Shown: piece after piece, positions 6,992 through 11,589 of the stretch
How the letters are laid out: every line of letters begins with the position of its first letter
Position numbering within the stretch: the first letter of the stretch is position 1
Assembly (NCBI GenBank): GCA_025455795.1
Contig: JALOLW010000071.1
Coordinates: 1-11,589, forward strand
From: Spirosomataceae bacterium
Lineage (GTDB): Bacteria; Bacteroidota; Bacteroidia; Cytophagales; Spirosomataceae
DNA length: 11,589 bases
Direction of reading: 5' to 3'
Made by a program: the position numbers and the translations under genes
The notes under the pieces: generated by a model
What the model was told of the DNA's origin: nothing
The model's input: only the letters and a program-made list of their open reading frames with translations
Database searches by the model: none

Positions 6992-8299
6992 TCAATATTT
7001 TTCATAAACTTCGGTCAAAATACGTTCTACTTCGGCACGAATTTCGGCGGTTTTGCGGGTGTAGCTATTGTTCATCAAGCTAAAAATCAACACTTTACCC
7101 GATTTGGTGCGGAGGTAGCCACTCAGCGCGTAAGTGTTGGCAAGGGTACCCGTTTTGGCAAAAACAAAAGGCGGACGGTTTCTGAACATATTCCGAATCG
7201 TGCCTGCTTTGCCACCAATGGACATCAAACCAAAAAGCCGCTGCTGGTCGGGGACTTTGGCTTGAATCTTCTGCAACAGCTTGATGATAGCCCGCGGCGT
7301 AAAAAGATTGTAACGCGACAGTCCCGAGCCATCCACCCAAATCGGTTCGTCGGGCAAATCAGACAGAAGCTGCGTTTTGACGTAATCAATGCCTTTTTTA
7401 ATGTCAAAGCCCACGTTGTGCGTGTCCAAGCGCGAAGCGCAAAGCAACATGATTTGCTCGGCGAGCATGTTGTCGCTCACTTGTATCATGCGGCGGTACA
7501 TGGTATCGGCAGGGATGCTGAACATTGTTTTGTAGTTGGCAACGTTGGGGAGTTTGGCCAGAAGACGGACTTCTTTTTTGAGCGTATCGGCCAAAAGCAT
7601 GGCGGCCAACTGCGGCGAAGTACGATACGGTACGTCTTGCTCAAAGGCTTTGGCAGGCCACCCGCGCGAAAAGAAATTGTTGGCAAACTCATCGCGCGAC
7701 AGTTCAAACTCTTCGGCCCATCCCGCTGTGCGAAGGCTATCTTTGAAAATACGCGGCTTCACGGTGCGATTGGTGAATCGGACGATATTGCCATAAAGCG
7801 GCAGTGCCGACAATTCACATTGATAGTAGCCATCATAATCAGCCCACGACCAGCCCGAACCGAAGCGTTTGCCGGTATAGTTGTGGGGGTAGTAATAGAG
7901 TTTTCCGCCCCAGTTTTTGAGGTGATTGAGTACGGCAGAAGCGGGCATATCAGGGTGCAGCAGGTTTGGGTCGCCCGTACCCCAAAAAATCAGCGAGTCG
8001 CCGCGTGTCATGTAGCGCAGGGCAGGCACGGAGTCGCCCAAGATACACAAGCCCGCGTAGAGCGAGAAAAGTTTGGTGTTGGAAGCAGGCGTAAAATAGC
8101 GGTCAGATTGGTACTCGGCCACCATCGCTTGTTTTTCGGGGTCGTAGAGGGCAAAACCCGTGTGATTTTGCCGAAAAATGGGCGATGTACTCACCAACTG
8201 CGTCCAATCGGTGGTGATAGTTTTGGGCTGTGAAGTAGCACAACTCACCAACAATAAACTACAAACGGAGGCAAAAAGAAGAATCTGATAAGGGCGCAT
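6992..8299 (-). CDS. dacB: D-alanyl-D-alanine carboxypeptidase/endopeptidase, PBP4 family (peptidase S13), lipoprotein
   Basis: A 435-residue penicillin-binding protein that removes the terminal D-Ala from peptidoglycan stem peptides and may cut D-Ala-mDAP cross-links. The N-terminus is a lipoprotein signal: a hydrophobic stretch, then lipobox LVSC with Cys20, so it should be lipid-anchored facing the periplasm. All three active-site motifs are present: S73-N-T-K76 (nucleophile Ser73), S275-D-N277 and K382-T-G384. DGSGLSRYN at 323-331 is typical of the S13 family. The large gap between motifs 1 and 2 is the extra-domain insertion that marks PBP4 proteins. The length is slightly below the roughly 475 residues of E. 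coli DacB. It is divergent from the polyprenyl synthase gene and upstream of the DUF2252 gene. I found no TAnnTTTG promoter in its upstream spacer. Confidence 0.92.
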   Translation of the reverse strand: MRPYQILLFASVCSLLLVSCATSQPKTITTDWTQLVSTSPIFRQNHTGFALYDPEKQAMVAEYQSDRYFTPASNTKLFSLYAGLCILGDSVPALRYMTRGDSLIFWGTGDPNLLHPDMPASAVLNHLKNWGGKLYYYPHNYTGKRFGSGWSWADYDGYYQCELSALPLYGNIVRFTNRTVKPRIFKDSLRTAGWAEEFELSRDEFANNFFSRGWPAKAFEQDVPYRTSPQLAAMLLADTLKKEVRLLAKLPNVANYKTMFSIPADTMYRRMIQVSDNMLAEQIMLLCASRLDTHNVGFDIKKGIDYVKTQLLSDLPDEPIWVDGSGLSRYNLFTPRAIIKLLQKIQAKVPDQQRLFGLMSIGGKAGTIRNMFRNRPPFVFAKTGTLANTYALSGYLRTKSGKVLIFSLMNNSYTRKTAEIRAEVERILTEVYEKY

Positions 8300-8401
8300 G
8301 ATGTAAAACTTTGCCGAAAGTTCTGAAACTTTTGGAAAGATTCCCCCAAAAAATATTCAAAACTTTTTCTCACAGACCACGTTTATACGTCAAGGTTCCA
8401 T

Positions 8402-8409
8402 TATTTTTG
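8402..8409 (+). promoter_or_regulatory. Possible -7 element for the polyprenyl synthase gene
   Basis: TATTTTTG matches TAnnTTTG and lies 13 bp before the first ATG, but no TTG or TTTG is found at the expected distance upstream. With so short a distance, transcription would start very near that ATG, which would favour the second in-frame ATG at 8450 as the true start. The other 115 or so bases of this divergent spacer show no further signal I can support. Confidence 0.35.
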
Positions 8410-8422
8410 ACAATTCAACCCA

Positions 8423-9427
8423 ATGACAGTAATACTTACTCCTCCACTGATGACTTTTCAGCCTTACTTAGACGCTGTTTCCAAACAAATCAACCACACC
8501 ACTTACGGAGAGCAGCCCACCGAACTTTATGAACCGATTCGATACATTATGTCGTTGGGAGGGAAGCGGTTGCGGCCTCTTTTGACGGTACTTGCAGCCC
8601 ATCTTTTCACCGACGACTGGCGCAAAGCCCTCAAACCCTCGGTAGCCGTGGAGGTGTTTCACAATTTCACGCTCATGCACGACGACATCATGGACCAAGC
8701 CCCACTGCGCCGGGGTAAACCTACCGTCCATGAAAAATGGAACGCCAACATCGCCATTCTGTCGGGGGATGTGATGCTCGTCAACGCCTACGAGTTGCTT
8801 TTGGAAACCGCCCCTCAGCACCTGCCGCGCGTCATCAGACGCTTTAATCGGACTGCCGCCGAGGTATGCGAAGGACAGCAATGGGACATGAATTTTGAAC
8901 TACGCTCCGACGTAACCCAAGACGAATATATCAACATGATTCGGCTCAAAACCTCGGTTTTACTGGGTTTTGCCATGGAATTGGGCGCTATCATCGGCGG
9001 TGCAGACGATACCCAAGCGCAAGCCCTCTACGACGCGGGCGTGAATATGGGCTTGGGTTTTCAGCTCAAAGATGATATTTTGGACGTGTATGGCGACCCC
9101 GAGAAATTTGGCAAACAAGTAGGTGGTGACATCATCGCCAACAAAAAAACATTCTTGCTCATCGAAGCCCTCCAACAAGCCACAGGCGACACGCAGCAAG
9201 CCCTCAACCATTGGCTTTCGCTACCGCAAGGCACTTACGACACCGCCACCAAAGTAGCCGCCGTGACCGATATTTACAATCAACTCGGCATTGACAAAAT
9301 CGCCGAAGCCAACGCCGAAGCCTACTTTGCCAAAGGTTTTGAAGCCTTAGAGAAACTTCCTGTACCCAAAGACCGCAAACAACCCCTGCTCGACTTTGCG
9401 GCGTATTTGGCTGGACGCGAAAGTTAA
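8423..9427 (+). CDS. trans-polyprenyl diphosphate synthase (probably GGPP-type)
   Basis: A soluble enzyme of up to 334 residues that condenses isopentenyl diphosphate with allylic diphosphates to build linear isoprenoids for menaquinone, carotenoids or lipid carriers. Seen: GGKRLRP at 46-52; first Asp-rich motif D87-D-I-M-D91 followed by RRGKPTVH; GQQWDMNFE at 151-159; K176-T177; second Asp-rich motif D217-D-I-L-D221; and the C-terminal GGDI and NKK (234-242). The first Asp-rich motif has no two-residue insertion, and the residue five before it is Phe82. A bulky aromatic there shortens the product in archaeal-type GGPP synthases, whereas the long-chain synthase IspB has Ala, so a C20 product is inferred. 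Met10 (nt 8450) is an alternative start. No isoprenoid partner genes are in the window. Confidence 0.92.
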   Translation: MTVILTPPLMTFQPYLDAVSKQINHTTYGEQPTELYEPIRYIMSLGGKRLRPLLTVLAAHLFTDDWRKALKPSVAVEVFHNFTLMHDDIMDQAPLRRGKPTVHEKWNANIAILSGDVMLVNAYELLLETAPQHLPRVIRRFNRTAAEVCEGQQWDMNFELRSDVTQDEYINMIRLKTSVLLGFAMELGAIIGGADDTQAQALYDAGVNMGLGFQLKDDILDVYGDPEKFGKQVGGDIIANKKTFLLIEALQQATGDTQQALNHWLSLPQGTYDTATKVAAVTDIYNQLGIDKIAEANAEAYFAKGFEALEKLPVPKDRKQPLLDFAAYLAGRES

Positions 9428-9465
9428 ATGCCGAAATGTTGGAATGCGTAAATGTTGAAATTGTC
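9426..9465. repeat. Degenerate 8-bp tandem repeat, AAATGYYG-like
   Basis: Five consecutive octamers read aaatgccg, aaatgttg, gaatgcgt, aaatgttg, aaattgtc, starting at the stop codon of the polyprenyl synthase gene. The period is 8 here, against 7 in the other two spacers. Confidence 0.6.
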
Positions 9466-9496
9466 AAGCATTTACACATTTTAGCCTTTACGCATT
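9443..9496. repeat. 10-bp perfect inverted repeat after the polyprenyl synthase gene
   Basis: AATGCGTAAA (9443-9452) and TTTACGCATT (9487-9496) are perfect inverted copies around a 34-bp loop. An alternative, shorter pairing GTAAATG with CATTTAC (9469-9475) is also possible. It could act as a weak terminator, but the next T-run (from about 9503) is not directly adjacent, so this is uncertain. Confidence 0.45.
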
Positions 9497-9546
9497 GATG
9501 AATTTTTGCATCCAAAGTGTAGTGTTTATCACAGAGGTACGGAGGT

Positions 9547-9577
9547 TTTGTAGAGTGGCAAATCTTCTCTACTTTTG
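9547..9577 (+). promoter_or_regulatory. Bacteroidota-type promoter of the Uma2-GHMP kinase operon
   Basis: TTTG (9547-9550), 19 bp, then TACTTTTG (9570-9577), an exact TAnnTTTG match with the same spacing as the helicase promoter. The start codon follows 19 bp later. Confidence 0.7.
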
Positions 9578-9596
9578 AAAAAAATATCGTACCGAT

Positions 9597-10196
9597 ATGA
9601 ACCATCTCACCACTTCTGTTCCCAAAATCCTGATTTATGAGGAGTTCGACGGACACCCTGTTTACCGAAAGGGCTACAAAGAATTTTTGTTGGGACTCAA
9701 AACAATCGAAGAAATTGGCATGGGAACAAGTAAATTACAATACTTCATTACTGGATGTATTCTCAAATTTCTTAACAGAAACCTACCAGATACCTATTTT
9801 GCCAATGCAGCAGAACTGGGGCTTCATATTTCCAAAAACACCAACTTCTCTGCCGATATAGCGATTTATCGTGAGGGGCAGTTTCAAGTGGGTTTTCATT
9901 CGACCCAATATGCCGATACTCCACCCAACGTGGTCATTGAAGTGGACATCAAGATTGACGAATATGAGTATTTCCAAAACGAAGAAGAATATTTTCACAA
10001 AAAAACCGAACGCCTCTTGCAATGGGGCGTAGAACGGGTGATTTGGGTGTTTTCGTCATCGCGGCGCGTATTGGTCGCCGACAATCCCCAAAAGTGGTAC
10101 TTTGTGAGTTGGGATTTGCCCATTCCTGTGATTGACGACTACGAGGTTTCGGTCTGGGAATTAATGCTCAAAAATGGTTTTCAAGTAGAATCTTAA
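9597..10196 (+). CDS. Uma2 family (DUF820) putative PD-(D/E)XK endonuclease
   Basis: A 199-residue soluble protein with the Uma2/DUF820 pattern: E73 in an N-terminal strand, S-A-D87-I-A-I, PPNVVIEVD with E115 and D117, a helix YFHKKTERLLQWGVERV (132-148), then IWVF and a C-terminal IPVIDDYEVSVWELM segment. The family has a PD-(D/E)XK restriction-endonuclease-like fold and is common in cyanobacteria and Bacteroidota, often in many copies. Its biological role is unclear. The lysine of the classical ExK is not present two residues after E115, where D117 stands instead; K119 or K136 may substitute. Transcription probably starts at the promoter just upstream. The gene ends one base before the GHMP kinase start, so the two are almost certainly cotranscribed. 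Nuclease activity is inferred from the family only. Confidence 0.85.
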   Translation: MNHLTTSVPKILIYEEFDGHPVYRKGYKEFLLGLKTIEEIGMGTSKLQYFITGCILKFLNRNLPDTYFANAAELGLHISKNTNFSADIAIYREGQFQVGFHSTQYADTPPNVVIEVDIKIDEYEYFQNEEEYFHKKTERLLQWGVERVIWVFSSSRRVLVADNPQKWYFVSWDLPIPVIDDYEVSVWELMLKNGFQVES

Positions 10197-10197
10197 A

Positions 10198-11190
10198 ATG
10201 ATAGAAACACGTGCTTTTGCGCGGGCAGGGATGCTCGGTAACCCTTCAGATGGGTATTTTGGTAAAACTATTTCGATTTCAGTTCGCAACTTTGGGGCTT
10301 CGATTACGCTTTATGAGTCGCCAGAACTTCACATTGAACCCCAACTTCAAGACGAAAGTATCTACCAAAGTGTCTTTCATCTGCGCGATACCATCAGTAC
10401 GCTGGGCTACCACGGAGGGATTCCGCTCATCAAAGCCGCCATCAAGAAATTTGTAGAGTACTGCGAAGGCGAAGGCATCAAACTCCACAACAAAAACTTT
10501 ACGGTACGCTACCGTACCAGTATCCCGCGCCAAGTAGGTTTGGCGGGGTCGAGTGCAATCGTCGTCGCTACTTTGCGGGCATTGATGCAGTTTTACAAAG
10601 TAGAAATTCCACTGCCTTATTTGCCTACGCTCGCCCTCAAAGCCGAAACCGAAGAATTGGGCATCACGGCAGGGCTTCAAGACCGCGTAATACAGTGCTA
10701 TGAAGGCTGCGTTTATATGGATTTTGCCAAAGAACTCATTGATAAACAGGGCTATGGCTACTACGAGCCGCTCGACCCACGCCTGCTGCCTAAACTCTAC
10801 ATCGCCTACAAAACCGACCTCAGCAAGGTATCGGGCAAGGTCCTCAATACCATCAGGCAGCGGTGGGAAGCAGGCGACGAACACGTAGTAAACACCCTCA
10901 AAAGCATAGCAGGCGTAGCCGAAACAGGGCGTGATGCTATCAAAAATCAGGATTTCACGCAACTACACCAGCTCATCAACCAAAACTTCGACTACCGAGG
11001 CCAAGTCATGACCATCACCGAGCGCAACCAAGCCATGATTGACACCGCGCGAGCGTGCGGCGCATCGGCAGCGTTTACGGGTTCGGGCGGCTCTATCATC
11101 GGTACGTACCGCGACGAAGAAATGCTGAATCGGCTTTTTGTAGAACTCAAAAAACAAAACGCCCGCGTCATCAAACCTTTTGTAGTTTAA
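10198..11190 (+). CDS. GHMP kinase, glucuronokinase-like
   Basis: A 330-residue soluble ATP-dependent small-molecule kinase of the GHMP superfamily. Motif 1 is LGNPSDGYFGK at 13-23; the ATP-binding motif 2 is PRQVGLAGSSA at 110-120; ETEELGITAGLQDRV at 150-164 carries the probable catalytic D162; and motif 3 is TGSGGSIIG at 294-302. The N-terminal GNPSDGYFGKTIS resembles plant glucuronokinase (phosphorylation of glucuronate at C1) more than galactokinase, homoserine kinase or mevalonate kinase. The substrate is therefore inferred to be a sugar or sugar acid and is not certain. The frame starts one base after the stop of the Uma2 gene (TAAAATG), with no promoter of its own visible. No nucleotide-sugar pyrophosphorylase lies next to it that would confirm a UDP-glucuronate salvage route. 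Confidence 0.85.
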   Translation: MIETRAFARAGMLGNPSDGYFGKTISISVRNFGASITLYESPELHIEPQLQDESIYQSVFHLRDTISTLGYHGGIPLIKAAIKKFVEYCEGEGIKLHNKNFTVRYRTSIPRQVGLAGSSAIVVATLRALMQFYKVEIPLPYLPTLALKAETEELGITAGLQDRVIQCYEGCVYMDFAKELIDKQGYGYYEPLDPRLLPKLYIAYKTDLSKVSGKVLNTIRQRWEAGDEHVVNTLKSIAGVAETGRDAIKNQDFTQLHQLINQNFDYRGQVMTITERNQAMIDTARACGASAAFTGSGGSIIGTYRDEEMLNRLFVELKKQNARVIKPFVV

Positions 11191-11213
11191 AAACATTCCC
11201 CCGTACATCTGTG

Positions 11214-11254
11214 TTGATTTTAAGGGAGATGCAAACCTTTAAAAATCAATTTTA
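11214..11254 (+). terminator. Possible weak hairpin terminator after the GHMP kinase gene
   Basis: TTGATTTTAAGG (11214-11225) pairs with CCTTTAAAAATCAA (11236-11249), leaving two unpaired bases in the second arm, and is followed by TTTTA. The stem is AT-rich, so stability is modest. It ends only a few bases before the next start codon and could instead act in that gene's leader. Confidence 0.4.
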
Positions 11255-11257
11255 GGT

Positions 11258-11589
11258 ATGTCGAATAGAAAAAAAACGCGAATTTTTGACGATACTTTTT
11301 TGAACCCTTATCGTCAAATTGGTGACGTAAGCGCGGATAGCGTTGTAGAAAAACTCGCTTCACAACAAGGAAAAGCGGGGCTTGGTGCTTTGATGAGTCG
11401 TTTGAGCGATACTGAAGATTTGTCGGTGGCTCACTATCCTGCTGAAATTCAAGATTTTTTTGAGGTTCATCGCCATTTGCCTGTTTTTGCCAACGCAAAG
11501 CAGATAGCTCGGGCGACCGCATTTTTTTGGCGTTTTGAGCAGCAAATAGCCCTCGTATTGGCGTGTTATTCGCTACCATACTGCTATGC
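11258..11589 (+). CDS. N-terminal part of a DUF2236 (MpaB/Lcp-like oxygenase) family protein
   Basis: The first 110 residues of a protein that runs off the right edge without a stop. No signal peptide is seen; the start is basic (MSNRKKTR). The pattern PAEIQDFF, then LPVFAN, IARATAFFWRF and ALVLACYSLPYCY is typical of the N-terminal half of DUF2236 proteins, a family that includes latex-clearing rubber oxygenase and MpaB and usually binds b-type haem. The haem-ligand region would lie mostly beyond the window, so activity cannot be judged. The ATG is preceded by TTTTAGGT with no strong Shine-Dalgarno. I saw no clear TAnnTTTG promoter in the 67-bp spacer, so read-through from the kinase gene is possible. 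Confidence 0.65.
   Translation, partial: MSNRKKTRIFDDTFLNPYRQIGDVSADSVVEKLASQQGKAGLGALMSRLSDTEDLSVAHYPAEIQDFFEVHRHLPVFANAKQIARATAFFWRFEQQIALVLACYSLPYCY

Noticed and set aside
6941..8233. A 430-codon open frame on the + strand opposite the carboxypeptidase gene.
   Set aside because: It lies antisense to a gene with all three PBP4 active-site motifs and a lipobox, and its translation shows no recognisable domain. It is a frame shadow.
8311..8532. A 73-codon + strand open frame starting before the polyprenyl synthase gene.
   Set aside because: It overlaps the synthase in another frame and contains no recognisable features.
10279..10962. A 227-codon - strand open frame inside the GHMP kinase gene.
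   Set aside because: The + strand frame has intact kinase motifs; the antisense translation is an unstructured composition artefact.

Overview
The window looks like chromosome from a Bacteroidota bacterium, most likely of the Cytophagales. Three things point there. Two genes are preceded by clear Bacteroidota-type promoters (TTTG, 19 bp, TAnnTTTG). Shine-Dalgarno sequences are generally missing. A tmRNA gene encodes the degradation tag GEYSYAMAA, which resembles the tag I recall for Cytophaga. The genus cannot be fixed from this alone.

Layout. A 46-codon tail of an unrecognised + strand gene ends at 142. Five bases later, tail to tail with it, lies the largest gene, a 1646-residue protein on the - strand. 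It joins an SF1 DNA helicase (motif I and motif II split by about 670 residues of coiled-coil-rich sequence), a DUF559/MTES_1575 (Vsr-like) PD-(D/E)XK nuclease, a proline-rich linker, and a C-terminal domain that reads like blades of the GyrA/ParC C-terminal beta-propeller. The helicase-Vsr part resembles the single-gene Hhe type of candidate anti-phage protein. The appended gyrase-like domain is the most unusual thing in the window. This gene starts right behind the terminator of ssrA (tmRNA, - strand) and appears more AT-rich than the housekeeping genes to its right, which fits acquired DNA at an ssrA-linked site.

Upstream of ssrA is a 7-bp tandem repeat with a 21-bp higher-order period. 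Next come a DUF2252 protein and a PBP4-type D-Ala-D-Ala carboxypeptidase lipoprotein, both on the - strand and possibly cotranscribed (carboxypeptidase first). Divergent from these, on the + strand, is a trans-polyprenyl diphosphate synthase, probably of GGPP type judging by its first Asp-rich motif. It is followed by a repeat-bearing spacer and then an apparent two-gene operon: a Uma2-family (DUF820) putative nuclease and a GHMP kinase resembling glucuronokinase, one base apart and served by a good promoter. The window ends inside a DUF2236/MpaB-Lcp-like putative oxygenase.

How the genes relate. The right two thirds is ordinary metabolism and envelope maintenance (peptidoglycan trimming, isoprenoid chain synthesis, sugar phosphorylation) plus ribosome rescue. 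The left 5 kb is a stand-alone candidate defence or DNA-processing gene with no partner visible. Three intergenic spacers carry degenerate short-period repeats (7, 7 and 8 bp) of unrelated sequence. No tRNA, CRISPR array, transposase or insertion sequence was seen.
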